Assembly (NCBI RefSeq): GCF_022808675.1
Contig: NZ_JAKZKV010000004.1
Span: forward strand, 124,001 to 188,000
Direction of reading: 5' to 3'
From: Parabacteroides sp. FAFU027
Lineage (GTDB): Bacteria > Bacteroidota > Bacteroidia > Bacteroidales > UBA7332
Length of the DNA: 64,000 bases
The notes under the pieces were generated by a model. It did not search any database and was not told where the DNA came from. It was given only the letters and a program-made list of their open reading frames with translations. This document shows positions 9,939 through 18,113 of this stretch, piece by piece; positions within the stretch are counted from its first letter, which is position 1, and the number at the start of each line of letters is the position of its first letter. Made by a program: the position numbers and the translations under genes.

Positions 9939-12071
9939 TTATGGCATAGGTTGCAGTCCTTCCCATTTGACGTTCCATTTGCCGTCTTTGGGGAACCCGG
10001 GATTCTTTTCTTTGCAGCCGTCCCAACCGGCGCACATCATGGCTACAGCACTCAGTAGGCCACCATTTCCGGGAAGGTAAATGCGTAGGCGTTGATCCTG
10101 ATAATTATGTCCGTTAAGCAGATAGGTATTAGTTCTTTTGTCCATCAATAAAGCGCCAACAGCTTTATCCGGCATGCCCAGACGAGCGGCTGACATCGCA
10201 GTCATGGCAAAATCCCAACCCCAGGTTTTGCCCCAGTTCCAGTTGTCCCAAATCCAGTTGAAGGTATTTTTCATATAATCCGTTCTGACCAGATTACATT
10301 TAGGTAAAATGCCTAATGCGCCGAGTACCGCCATGTGGTCGGAGGTAAAACGGATATCTTTATAAGTGTCAGTCGCGGTTTCTGCGGCCAGATAGAGGCC
10401 ATCTTGTGCTGCCAATGGTGAAAGTTTATCAATCAGCTCTTCCCATTGCAGGTTCTTGGGAAGTCCGGCACGTTTTCTCCACTCCTGCGCCACTCCCATG
10501 GCAAAATGCCAGTATGAGAGTTCGAATGGCGAATTGACGGTTTCGCTGGCGCGCAAAGTTTCCTGAGCGGGAATAGCACCTTTCAGCACATACCTTCCCT
10601 CCATCATGTCGTAAGTGGCAAACGATGCCATAAACTCTGCCGTAGCGAAAACCAAATCTTTATACTTGTTGATAACCTCCTGCGAAGGATGGTTGCGGTA
10701 AGCCATTTCGGCCATATAAATAAAGTGAGGCTGCTGCCAAATCAGGAAAGAACCGACTTTCGAAGGCGATTCCACTCCCGATGGATCGGTCATCTTCATC
10801 CAGCGTACTCCTTTAAAGCCTTGTCTTTCGGCAATCTGCTTCGCAATCGGGTAAGCCTTGAAGTACCAGTCGAGGCTGCGCTCCATCAGGTCGGGACGCC
10901 CCCATAAAGCAAAGTGTACTGCATGCCACCAGTGCATTTCAAGGTGAAATTTGCCAAACCAACTGTTATAGGTCAGTCCCGTCTCCTGTGGTGGAACGTT
11001 TCCGGAGCATTGAATGGCCATCAGGTATTGGGAAAGCACTACACGGCGTTCCAGCTCTTTAGCTCTTGGGTCTTTACATTGAGAAAAATCAATCGCGCCA
11101 CCTCTTTGCCAAAAACCTTTCCAGTAGTCAGCCGAACGCTTCTCTGTTGTTGAAAAAGTGGAGTGATCAACGGGTTGCTGTTTTTGAGTGTACGCACACG
11201 TAAACGAAACCGAATTACCTTTCGGTGATAAAATAAAGTAGTGGGCAGCTTTTTCCGAGAAGTCGGCAGCGCCTGTCCATTGGATCGTTACGTAATATTC
11301 GGTAGCGTCGATCACACGTTTCAGGATGACGTATTGGGCGCCTTTCTCCACGACAGAGGTCTGGTGTTTTTCCGGAGAGTTCCAGTTGCAGGCATCATCG
11401 ACGTGTTTGCCTGACGGATATGGGAATTTAAAGTTGATCTGCAAATGTCCCGCTGGTATAAGCGAAGAATTAATTTCACCGGCAATCATATCTGCTTCCG
11501 GGTCGCAAACTGTTTTTACCGCCACTGGCTGATTATCCACGGTGAAACGGCTATTGATCTCCCCAGTCCAGAGGTTAAGTTGTTGTTGCGTGTTTCTGAG
11601 GTCATTTGCCACCACTTTTTTGCCATTATTGGTGGTCATTTCCAGCCCGACCAGTCCCAGATGAATGCGGTGAGCATTTACACGAAACCAATCGGAGGCT
11701 TCCTGCTGGCGTCCCTTTTCATTAAACTGGGTAGAGTATAACTCCTGACGCCCTCTGAAGTCATACGCTTTCAGAGTCTCTTCAAAACGGTAGTTGTTGG
11801 GATTGGCAAAGCTATGCCATCCCCATTGGGATTGGGTGCCTAATGGAACACCATCAAGATACTTTTCAGGGAAAGTCTGTAATCCGGTAATGTCGGTTGT
11901 GAATGCAAAATTGCCGTTTCCTACACTTAGCGAATTCAGCGAGTCCAATGTATTGACCAATACATTGTTTCGGGTGACTAATGCTTCCCGATTAATGGGT
12001 GTGTTTTTTGCTTGAAGGTATATAAATGCAAAAAACAACAGAGCAAGAAATAGATTTCTTTTCTGTCTCAT
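9939..12071 (-). CDS. Secreted six-hairpin (alpha/alpha)6 glycosidase-like protein
   Basis: 710 residues with an N-terminal signal peptide (MRQKRNLFLALLFFAFIYLQA, probable cleavage after QAK). The N-terminal half has a beta-sandwich character (SLSVGNGNFAFTTDITGLQTFPE...). The C-terminal half has the Trp- and His-rich helical pattern of six-hairpin glycosidases such as families GH65 and GH95 (YNSWFGKFHLEMHWWHAVHF, ALWGRPDLMERSLDWYFKAY, WGKTWGWDFAMTAMSAARLG). I cannot assign the exact GH family or the catalytic acids by eye. It is the first gene of the leftward operon and probably releases sugars for the SusCD pair downstream. A TAnnTTTG-type -7 box lies about 90 bases upstream. Confidence 0.7.
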   Translation of the reverse strand: MRQKRNLFLALLFFAFIYLQAKNTPINREALVTRNNVLVNTLDSLNSLSVGNGNFAFTTDITGLQTFPEKYLDGVPLGTQSQWGWHSFANPNNYRFEETLKAYDFRGRQELYSTQFNEKGRQQEASDWFRVNAHRIHLGLVGLEMTTNNGKKVVANDLRNTQQQLNLWTGEINSRFTVDNQPVAVKTVCDPEADMIAGEINSSLIPAGHLQINFKFPYPSGKHVDDACNWNSPEKHQTSVVEKGAQYVILKRVIDATEYYVTIQWTGAADFSEKAAHYFILSPKGNSVSFTCAYTQKQQPVDHSTFSTTEKRSADYWKGFWQRGGAIDFSQCKDPRAKELERRVVLSQYLMAIQCSGNVPPQETGLTYNSWFGKFHLEMHWWHAVHFALWGRPDLMERSLDWYFKAYPIAKQIAERQGFKGVRWMKMTDPSGVESPSKVGSFLIWQQPHFIYMAEMAYRNHPSQEVINKYKDLVFATAEFMASFATYDMMEGRYVLKGAIPAQETLRASETVNSPFELSYWHFAMGVAQEWRKRAGLPKNLQWEELIDKLSPLAAQDGLYLAAETATDTYKDIRFTSDHMAVLGALGILPKCNLVRTDYMKNTFNWIWDNWNWGKTWGWDFAMTAMSAARLGMPDKAVGALLMDKRTNTYLLNGHNYQDQRLRIYLPGNGGLLSAVAMMCAGWDGCKEKNPGFPKDGKWNVKWEGLQPMP

Positions 12072-12161
12072 GGTTTAATTATAAGGTTAATGTGTAAAGC
12101 GGTTTTTTCCAGCTTTTTTAGTGAAAATAGTAGGTGGTAAAAGCTGAAAAATATGTAAAAA

Positions 12162-12169
12162 CAAAAGTA
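12162..12169 (-). promoter_or_regulatory. Candidate Bacteroidota -7 box (TACTTTTG) for the glycosidase-SusCD operon
   Basis: Read on the minus strand the box is TACTTTTG, matching the TAnnTTTG consensus, about 90 bases before the glycosidase start. No TTTG-type -33 element is at the normal distance; the nearest is too far upstream (about 26 bases), as might fit an activator-dependent promoter. Confidence 0.45.
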
Positions 12170-12423
12170 AGAAGCCTCGTTGTTATGCGGGTTGTCAAAA
12201 TGATTTTAATGATTAGTGATTTGATTTTTCGGGATAATTCGGGATTTGGGTGTTATGTGCTGTAATCTATTGTAGGATAGTGTGATAAGTTGTTTTAACT
12301 CGGGATAGAGCAGGATAGGTTAAAAATGGCAGTTGTTTTAGGGGGTAAAAGTGATTTTTACACAGGCTGTTTCGGGATGAGCGTGGGCGAATTGATAAAA
12401 TTAAAGATATGGTATCATTTAAG

Positions 12424-12451
12424 GACAAAAAAAGAGGGCTTTAGGCCCTCT
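12424..12451 (-). terminator. Rho-independent terminator after the AraC-type gene
   Basis: Stem AGAGGGC/GCCCTCT with a 5-base loop, followed on the minus strand by a run of T (A9 on the plus strand at 12425-12433). It starts just past the AraC stop codon and separates that gene from the glycosidase operon. Confidence 0.85.
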
Positions 12452-12453
12452 GG

Positions 12454-13359
12454 TTATTTGGTTGAATTCTCCCGTCCATGGTGGCGGTATTCAAGCGGCG
12501 TAAAGCCGGTTTTCTTCTTGAATAAGGTGGAGAAATGTTCCGTAGATTCGTAGTTGAGCATGATCGAAATCTCTTTTACCGGCTTTCCGGTATGTGTCAA
12601 CAGTTCTTTGGCTTTTTGCATCTTTAGCTCCTGGAAGTATTTGGCGGGAGCAAAACCGGTATAATCTTTAAATACCTTTCTAAACCACGAATAACTCAGG
12701 TTGAGTTTCGAGGCGAGCTGTTCCAGGTCAATGTCTTGCATGATACTTTCGCGCATAATGATTTTGGCCCGCTCAATCTTCTGGTCGATTTCGTCTGTTT
12801 CGAATACTTTGTTTTTAAAGATGGAAAGAGCGATACCGGTGATGTGCATCACTATTCCGGCTAACAGTTGCTGAGCGCCGCTTTTGTCTGCCTTGGCGAC
12901 CTCAATGGCTTCCTTGTAAAGGCGCACGATTTCTTCGCTCAGTCCGATGTTTAAAATCGGAGTTGCCGGGTCTAGAAAACCGGAAACAACAAGGTTGTCA
13001 ATGATAGAGCCTGAAAAGCCTATGTAATATTCGTTCCAGCCCGACTTGATGTCCGGATGATAAGTGTGCCATTTACCGGGATAAAGCAGAAACAGGGAGC
13101 CCTGTCCGATTTGAGTTTCCGGGGTATCATCGCATTTGAAGACACCATGCCCCCGGGTGATATAAACAAGCTGATATTCGCGGAGAATTCGTCCTTTATT
13201 ATAATTGAAATAATAACCGGAGGGATGTTCTTTGAGAGGATACTCTGAGCCGGGTTTGATTTCCTGAAAACCGACGCTGTTTACTGTCAGACCCCATTGA
13301 TGGTCACAATCATTGGCAATCAGATACTTGATGTCGATGCTTTCACTGTTTGAAATCAT
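12454..13359 (-). CDS. AraC-family transcriptional regulator
   Basis: 301 residues. The N-terminal part is an AraC-type cupin sensor domain (EYQLVYITRGHGVF, GSLFLLYPGKWHTYHPD, WNEYYIGFSG). The C-terminal 100 residues carry the two helix-turn-helix units: DIDLEQLASKLNLSYSWFRK and EISIMLNYESTEHFSTLFKK, ending with the family's 'GFTPLEYR' tail. This layout is that of one-component sugar-responsive regulators. It is transcribed in the same direction as the SusCD operon immediately downstream but has its own terminator, so control of that operon is likely but inferred. The inducer is unknown. Confidence 0.92.
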   Translation of the reverse strand: MISNSESIDIKYLIANDCDHQWGLTVNSVGFQEIKPGSEYPLKEHPSGYYFNYNKGRILREYQLVYITRGHGVFKCDDTPETQIGQGSLFLLYPGKWHTYHPDIKSGWNEYYIGFSGSIIDNLVVSGFLDPATPILNIGLSEEIVRLYKEAIEVAKADKSGAQQLLAGIVMHITGIALSIFKNKVFETDEIDQKIERAKIIMRESIMQDIDLEQLASKLNLSYSWFRKVFKDYTGFAPAKYFQELKMQKAKELLTHTGKPVKEISIMLNYESTEHFSTLFKKKTGFTPLEYRHHGRENSTK

Positions 13360-13392
13360 AAGATGCTATGTTTGTTAGTAGTATTAGAAGTC

Positions 13393-13400
13393 CAAAAATA
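13393..13400 (-). promoter_or_regulatory. Candidate -7 box (TATTTTTG) for the AraC-type gene
   Basis: On the minus strand the sequence reads TATTTTTG, fitting TAnnTTTG, 33 bases before the AraC start. A matching -33 element is not obvious. Confidence 0.35.
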
Positions 13401-13509
13401 GCTATTTTATCACAAATGAATATCGCAATGGGTTGATAATCGCTGACTTTGTGGATGAAATGACTGGAAATGAATGGAAATCCATGCCAAAGACCATTTG
13501 TTCAGGAAC

Positions 13510-13542
13510 AAAAAAGCGAAACCGGACCGATTTCGCTTTTCA
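13510..13542 (-). terminator. Terminator after the DUF3109 gene
   Basis: Perfect stem AAAAGCGAAA/TTTCGCTTTT with a 9-base loop directly after the DUF3109 stop codon; the A-run on the plus strand supplies the T-tract on the minus strand. Confidence 0.8.
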
Positions 13543-13545
13543 ATA

Positions 13546-14121
13546 TTATTCCGCATCAGGCAATGCTTTTGCCGCGATGTCCAGCTGCTCATACCACTCT
13601 TCTCCGAAACGACGAACCAGCGGCTCTTTGAGGAATTGGTAAAGCTTTACACCTTCACGACGTCCCAAAACTTCGGCGCACTTGCATATTTTCCAGCGGT
13701 GTACATTCACGGCGGTAAAACCGTCATACTCTTTCAGTCGGACTGGGTAAAGGTGACAGGAGATCGGTTTGTAAAAGTCGGATTTGCCTTCACGAAATGC
13801 TTTCTCGAGGACGCATTTGCAAATGCCGTTTCCTTCGTAATAGGTAAAGACGCAATCTTTACCATGAATCAGATTGGTCACCAGGTCGCCCTCTTCGTCG
13901 ATGTAGGAGACGCCGGTCTCTTCGATTACTTTCTTCGCTTCGGGCAACAGGTCATCCCAAATCACTGGTAAAAGCTCTTCGATTTTGTCCCGTTCTTCGT
14001 AAATGAGGGGTGCACCCGAATCACCCTCGATGCAGCAGGCGCCGAGGCAGGTGTTGAGGTCACAAATAAATTCGCGTTCGATCAGATCGAAGCTGATGAT
14101 GGTATCATCTATCTGAAGCAT
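13546..14121 (-). CDS. DUF3109 family cysteine-rich protein
   Basis: About 191 residues from the chosen start MLQIDDTIISFDLIE; seven more codons exist upstream, but family members begin at this MxQIDDT motif. Conserved cysteines are visible in LNTCLGACCIEGDSGAPL, GKDCVFTYYEGNGICKCVLE, KPISCHLYPVR and KICKC, a pattern like YkgJ-type zinc or Fe-S binding proteins. The family is widespread in Bacteroidota and its function is unknown. It lies between gpmI and the AraC-type gene, on the same strand, with a hairpin repeat between it and gpmI. Confidence 0.88.
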   Translation of the reverse strand: MLQIDDTIISFDLIEREFICDLNTCLGACCIEGDSGAPLIYEERDKIEELLPVIWDDLLPEAKKVIEETGVSYIDEEGDLVTNLIHGKDCVFTYYEGNGICKCVLEKAFREGKSDFYKPISCHLYPVRLKEYDGFTAVNVHRWKICKCAEVLGRREGVKLYQFLKEPLVRRFGEEWYEQLDIAAKALPDAE

Positions 14122-14144
14122 GGATGTAGGGTGTTTAAACAAAC

Positions 14145-14172
14145 GTAGAGACGCAAGATTTTGCGTCTCTAC
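14145..14172. repeat. Perfect 12-bp hairpin repeat
   Basis: GTAGAGACGCAA and its exact inverse TTGCGTCTCTAC are separated by the 4-base loop GATT. Such short perfect hairpins based on GAGACGCAA recur between genes in many Bacteroidota; a related GAGACG/CGTCTC hairpin sits at 24043-24083. There is no T-tract on either side, so it is not a standard terminator. Confidence 0.75.
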
Positions 14173-14204
14173 AATATGTGAATTCGAAATATTAATTCAA
14201 ATTG

Positions 14205-15725
14205 TTAGATCAGGCTTTTGCCTGTCATTTCAGCAGGAACATCAACACCTAATATTTTGCAGATAGAAGGTGCAACGTCAGCCAGGATACCGTTTTCTAC
14301 TTTCGCAGCAGTATTTTCTGTTACGTAAACGAAAGGAACCGGATTCAAAGAGTGAGCCGTGTTAGCCGAACCGTCATTGTTCACCGCGTTGTCAGCATTA
14401 CCGTGGTCAGCGATGATAATTACTTCGTAACCGTTTGCTTTGGCAGCTTCAACTGTATCTTTTACACAGTTGTCAACCGCTACAATTGCTTTTTCGATCG
14501 CTTCGTAGATGCCGGTGTGGCCTACCATGTCACCGTTAGCGTAGTTACAAGCGATGAAATCATATTTTTGCTCGCCGATAGCTTTTACTAAGTTTTCTTT
14601 TACCTCGTAAGCGCTCATCTCAGGTTTCAGGTCGTAAGTCGCAACCTTTGGTGAAGATACCAGGATGCGCTCTTCGCCTTCGAATTCAGCTTCGCGACCG
14701 CCAGAGAAGAAGAAAGTAACGTGAGCGTACTTTTCAGTCTCAGCGATGCGGAGTTGTTTCATGCCCAATGAAGAAACATATTCTCCCAACGTATTTTGTA
14801 CATTGTCTTTGTCGAAAAGGATGTGCATTCCCTGGAATTTTGCATCGTACGGAGTCATGGTACAGTAGTGCAAAGGAATGGTTTTCATGCCGTGCTCAGG
14901 CATATCCTGCTGAGTCAGTACGATAGTCAGCTCTTTCGCGCGGTCGTTGCGGTAGTTGAAGAAAATGATTACGTCACCTTCGCTGATTTTAGCCACAGGG
15001 TTTCCGTTAGCATCCACTTTCACTACAGCTTTGATAAACTCGTCGGTGATACCTGCATCGTAAGAAGCCTGAACCGAAGCAACCATATCGGTAGTAGGAG
15101 TACCCACACCGTTAACCATTGCATCGTATGATTCTTTCACGCGCTCCCAACGTTTGTCACGGTCCATCGCATAATAACGACCGATCATCGTTGCGATTTG
15201 GCCTGTGGTTTTAGCCATCTGGTTTTCGAGCGCTTCGATAAAGCCTTTACCGCTGCGTGGGTCTGTGTCGCGACCATCCATGAAAGCGTGAACGAAAGAT
15301 TTTTCGATGCCGTACTCTTTAGAGATTTCCAACAACTTGAAAAGGTGATCCAAAGAAGAGTGTACGCCACCGTCAGATACAAGACCCATGAAGTGAACCT
15401 GTTTGCCGCTCTCTTTAGCGTATGTAAATGCTTTAACGATTTCCGGATTTTTCAGGATAGAGTTGTCGCGGCAAGCGATATTGATTTTCACCAAATCCTG
15501 ATAAACGATGCGACCTGCACCGATATTTAAGTGACCTACTTCAGAGTTACCCATCTGTCCGTCAGGCAAACCGACGTTTTCGCCTGAAGCTTGCAACTGA
15601 GAGTTAGGGTAAGTAGAAACGAGATAATCCCAGTAAGGGGTAGGGGTGTTATAGATTACGTCTGCTTTCGAGTGATTGCCGATTCCCCAACCATCGAGGA
15701 TCAGTAAGAGCGCTTTTTTTGCCAT
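14205..15725 (-). CDS. gpmI: 2,3-bisphosphoglycerate-independent phosphoglycerate mutase
   Basis: 506 residues, the normal length. It interconverts 3- and 2-phosphoglycerate in glycolysis, in the cytoplasm. The alkaline-phosphatase-fold metal site starts at LLILDGWG (Asp11), the phosphoserine is in [17 protein letters not shown] (Ser61), and the sites [48 protein letters not shown] and the final metal ligands in [10 protein letters not shown] and [11 protein letters not shown] are all present. It is a single gene with its own candidate promoter about 100 bases upstream. Confidence 0.98.
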   Translation of the reverse strand: MAKKALLLILDGWGIGNHSKADVIYNTPTPYWDYLVSTYPNSQLQASGENVGLPDGQMGNSEVGHLNIGAGRIVYQDLVKINIACRDNSILKNPEIVKAFTYAKESGKQVHFMGLVSDGGVHSSLDHLFKLLEISKEYGIEKSFVHAFMDGRDTDPRSGKGFIEALENQMAKTTGQIATMIGRYYAMDRDKRWERVKESYDAMVNGVGTPTTDMVASVQASYDAGITDEFIKAVVKVDANGNPVAKISEGDVIIFFNYRNDRAKELTIVLTQQDMPEHGMKTIPLHYCTMTPYDAKFQGMHILFDKDNVQNTLGEYVSSLGMKQLRIAETEKYAHVTFFFSGGREAEFEGEERILVSSPKVATYDLKPEMSAYEVKENLVKAIGEQKYDFIACNYANGDMVGHTGIYEAIEKAIVAVDNCVKDTVEAAKANGYEVIIIADHGNADNAVNNDGSANTAHSLNPVPFVYVTENTAAKVENGILADVAPSICKILGVDVPAEMTGKSLI

Positions 15726-15821
15726 GATTAAAGTTGATGTTTATTTGTTTGTTATTCTATTACTTGAATCAATTCTTTACCGGTAGAATATTTAAAAACA
15801 ATCTTCCCTTCAAATTGCTCG

Positions 15822-15829
15822 CAAAGGTA
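15822..15829 (-). promoter_or_regulatory. Candidate -7 box (TACCTTTG) for gpmI
   Basis: TACCTTTG on the minus strand matches TAnnTTTG and lies about 100 bases before the gpmI start. Confidence 0.5.
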
Positions 15830-15978
15830 AGAAATTTATTGCTTAATTGATTATAAGAGAAGAGAAAGAAGGTGGAGGGGAGGTGCCTGCGTACTCATCT
15901 GTCTGTTTTTTTATTTCCAAGAGATTTGCAATAAATGGATTATTCCTTTTCTATAATAGTTGATTGCAAATATTCATA

Positions 15979-15986
15979 TATATTTG
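15979..15986 (+). promoter_or_regulatory. Candidate -7 box (TATATTTG) for the lipoprotein/ATP-grasp operon
   Basis: TATATTTG matches the consensus and would give a leader of roughly 130 bases before the first lipoprotein gene. A TTG lies 16 bases upstream, slightly closer than the usual -33 spacing. Confidence 0.45.
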
Positions 15987-16124
15987 CCGGGCATTGATTG
16001 AAATGTGAAAAATGTAACCAATCAATGAGGTGTATTTGCTGTACGTCCATGGAAAAAAAGAGATAGGAGATTCTTTATACCGCATTTTATTTCTAACCAC
16101 AATTGAAAATAAGAAAACAAAATC

Positions 16125-16442
16125 ATGAAACATCTGATGTTAATGTTTTGCTCCGGGCTTCTACTGCTGGCATCTTGCGATGAAGGAGGAGGTGAAGTAA
16201 AAGATTTAGACAAAACTCACTCTGTAGAGGTGAAATTAAGTACCAAAAAGCTTGATGATCAAAATACTTTGTTGATTACCAGCGAAAATGTCTATAAGGA
16301 CAATCGCATTATCAAGACTATAACCCGTGTGGATACTGTCCCTTCATTATCAGACTCGCTGCAATATATGACGGATGATGACGGGAATCAAAGAGCAGAG
16401 TTTATTCCAAAAGAATACGAGTTTTTTGTCACTGTTAAATAA
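16125..16442 (+). CDS. Small lipoprotein of unknown function
   Basis: 105 residues with a clear lipobox signal (MKHLMLMFCSGLLLLASC) followed by an acidic, glycine-containing linker (DEGGGEVKDLDK). The rest is a mixed beta-rich segment (HSVEVKLSTKKLDDQNTLLITSENVY...) with no family I recognise. It is the first gene of a tight three-gene operon, 6 bases before the next lipoprotein and the ATP-grasp ligase, so it may be a partner or target of that enzyme. That is inference from position only. Confidence 0.75.
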   Translation: MKHLMLMFCSGLLLLASCDEGGGEVKDLDKTHSVEVKLSTKKLDDQNTLLITSENVYKDNRIIKTITRVDTVPSLSDSLQYMTDDDGNQRAEFIPKEYEFFVTVK

Positions 16443-16448
16443 GAAGAG

Positions 16449-16745
16449 ATGAAAAAAAGCTCAATAATAGAATTAGTATTGGTGGCAGGCATTACTTCAT
16501 CCTGTAATCACCAGAAAGCAGAGCCTGCAAAGCGCTTATTTGTGCGTGGAGATAGTACCAGTCAATACACCGCTTCACAACGTGGGCATACCGGACATTA
16601 TGTTCATTTCTATCCTTATGGTTATTTTGGTGGAAGCGGATATAGTCATGCCGGATACGAATCCGGAAGTATTTCAGGGAAAGCAACCAGCGGAAGTGTA
16701 TCCCGTGGTGGATTCGGATATTCCGGTTTCAGGGTAGGAAGTTAA
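16449..16745 (+). CDS. Small glycine/tyrosine-rich lipoprotein with C-terminal RGGFG motif
   Basis: 98 residues. The signal (MKKSSIIELVLVAGITSSC) is a lipobox type. The mature part is rich in Gly, Tyr, Ser and His (GHYVHFYPYGYFGGSGYSHA) and ends in SVSRGGFGYSGFRVGS, with the RGGFG motif at about residue 86. As I recall it, E. coli YgiB, a DUF1190 lipoprotein encoded next to the ATP-grasp ligase YgiC, has the same RGGFG motif in a low-complexity C-terminal tail. This gene sits 9 bases before a YgiC homologue, so it looks like a short YgiB counterpart and a candidate substrate of the ligase. No experimental function is known to me. Confidence 0.75.
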   Translation: MKKSSIIELVLVAGITSSCNHQKAEPAKRLFVRGDSTSQYTASQRGHTGHYVHFYPYGYFGGSGYSHAGYESGSISGKATSGSVSRGGFGYSGFRVGS

Positions 16746-16754
16746 TACGATGAT

Positions 16755-17891
16755 ATGAGACGAATAAAATGTAAGACCCGCGACGACTGGAAAAAACGTG
16801 TGGAGGAGATTGGTTTTGGATTTCACTCCATGGGGGATGTCTATTGGGACGAAACCGCCTACTATTCCTTTAATATGTCGCAGGTAGAGGTGTTGGAACA
16901 GGCTACGCAGGAGCTCTTCGATCGTTGTCTGGATGCCGTGCAGCACGTGATTGATCACAAGCTCTACTCTTTGTTTCATATTCCCGAACAGTACATTCCG
17001 CTAATCGAGCAGTCGTGGAACGATGATCTGCCATCCATATACGGACGCTTTGATTTCGCTTACGATGGCGTAAATCCTCCGAAAATGCTGGAGTTTAATG
17101 CGGATACGCCCACTTCGTTGTTTGAAGCATCAGTAGTGCAGTGGTTTTGGCTCGAAGATATACAGCGCGGAGCCGATCAGTTCAATTCCATTCACGAAAA
17201 ACTCATAGCGTACTGGAAATACCTCAAGGATTATCTTCACAAAGGCCCGTTATATTTCTGTTGTCTGAAGGATAATGAAGAAGACCTCACTACCGTGGAG
17301 TATCTGCGGGATTGCGCCATTCAGGCGGGACTGGAAACGGAGTTTATTTACCTGGAGGATATCGGTTGGGACTCGGAAACACAAAGTTTTGTTGATATGG
17401 AATGTCGCCCTATTCCTAATCTTTTTAAACTCTACCCGTGGGAATGGTTGATCAACGAGGAATTTGGAAAACACATCCTTACATCGGCGACCAAAACAAT
17501 CTGGATAGAACCGGCCTGGAAAATATTGCTTTCGAGCAAGGCTATTTTACCGATCCTGTGGAAATTGTTTCCCGATCATCCCAATCTCTTACCGGCATAC
17601 TTCGAATCAACACCGTTCAAATACGATTTCGTAAAGAAGCCGATCTATTCCAGAGAGGGAGAGAACGTTACCATCGTGAAGATGCAGCAGGTACTGGCGC
17701 AGACTTATGGTAATTATGGTGAAGAGGGATATATATTCCAGCAATACAATCCGTTGCCGGAGTTTGAATACAATTATACGGTGGTTGGTTCCTGGGTAAT
17801 CGGTTGCGAGCCCGCCGGGGTAGGTATCCGGGAAAGTAAATCCCTGATTACCGATAATCTGAGCCGTTTTGTGCCGCATATTATATCTTAA
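16755..17891 (+). CDS. Glutathionylspermidine synthase-family ATP-grasp ligase (YgiC-like)
   Basis: 378 residues, close to YgiC length. Family blocks are visible in order: GFHSMGDVYWDETAYYSF, YGRFDFAYDGVNPPKMLEFN with NADTPTSLFEASVVQWFWLE, a middle TVEYLRDCAIQAGLETEFIY segment, NLFKLYPWEWL, the nucleotide-binding region WKILLSSKAILPILWKLFP and VKKPIYSREGENV, and the C-terminal VGSWVIGCEPAGVGIRESKS. It should form an amide bond using ATP, but the true substrates of YgiC-type enzymes are not established; there is no amidase domain as in bifunctional glutathionylspermidine synthetase. It is the last gene of an operon with two small lipoproteins. Confidence 0.93.
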   Translation: MRRIKCKTRDDWKKRVEEIGFGFHSMGDVYWDETAYYSFNMSQVEVLEQATQELFDRCLDAVQHVIDHKLYSLFHIPEQYIPLIEQSWNDDLPSIYGRFDFAYDGVNPPKMLEFNADTPTSLFEASVVQWFWLEDIQRGADQFNSIHEKLIAYWKYLKDYLHKGPLYFCCLKDNEEDLTTVEYLRDCAIQAGLETEFIYLEDIGWDSETQSFVDMECRPIPNLFKLYPWEWLINEEFGKHILTSATKTIWIEPAWKILLSSKAILPILWKLFPDHPNLLPAYFESTPFKYDFVKKPIYSREGENVTIVKMQQVLAQTYGNYGEEGYIFQQYNPLPEFEYNYTVVGSWVIGCEPAGVGIRESKSLITDNLSRFVPHIIS

Positions 17892-17911
17892 ACATCTTTT
17901 CCTATACCTAA

Positions 17912-17964
17912 AATGATGATTATGTATGAGGTCATACCTGTACATAGTCATCATTGCTTTTTTA
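17912..17964 (+). terminator. Terminator after the ATP-grasp operon
   Basis: Imperfect inverted repeat ATGATGATTATGTA / TACATAGTCATCAT followed by tgctttttt, 20 bases after the ATP-grasp stop codon. Confidence 0.75.
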
Positions 17965-18113
17965 TACTTTCTTCTTCCCCGATATAACCTGCCTCCGGCT
18001 TCTTTCATCAATTCAAATATTCGGATATTCGCCTTGCCTGCTTTTAGAAGCACATGTCTGAACTTTTCAAAATAGGGATTTGTTCTGAAAGAGAACCTCA
18101 AAAAAATAACACT

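Larger units (their letters stand above)
12072..12453. other. Intergenic region upstream of the glycosidase-fasciclin-SusCD operon
   Basis: 382 bases without a credible gene. It holds the AraC-gene terminator at its right end and the candidate promoter of the leftward operon near 12162. The middle part (12200-12400) is rich in gggat/cgggat words but I see no clear operator or RNA structure. Confidence 0.6.
15726..16124. other. Intergenic region between divergent gpmI and the lipoprotein/ATP-grasp cluster
   Basis: About 400 bases with no credible gene. It contains a minus-strand -7 box for gpmI at 15822 and a plus-strand -7 box for the lipoprotein cluster at 15979. Nothing else is evident. 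Confidence 0.6.

Noticed and set aside
13474-13971. 165-codon plus-strand frame opposite the DUF3109 gene
   Set aside because: The conserved cysteine motifs lie in the minus-strand frame; the plus-strand frame crosses the terminator and has no features.
17607-18101. 164-codon minus-strand frame between the ATP-grasp gene and sodN
   Set aside because: It overlaps the 3' end of the ATP-grasp gene and its terminator hairpin, and its composition (Arg/Tyr-rich, no domain) is that of a chance frame.
18054-18113. Upstream ATG for sodN
   Set aside because: It would put 20 extra residues before a good signal peptide and spoil export; the ATG at 18114 fits the signal peptide and nickel hook.
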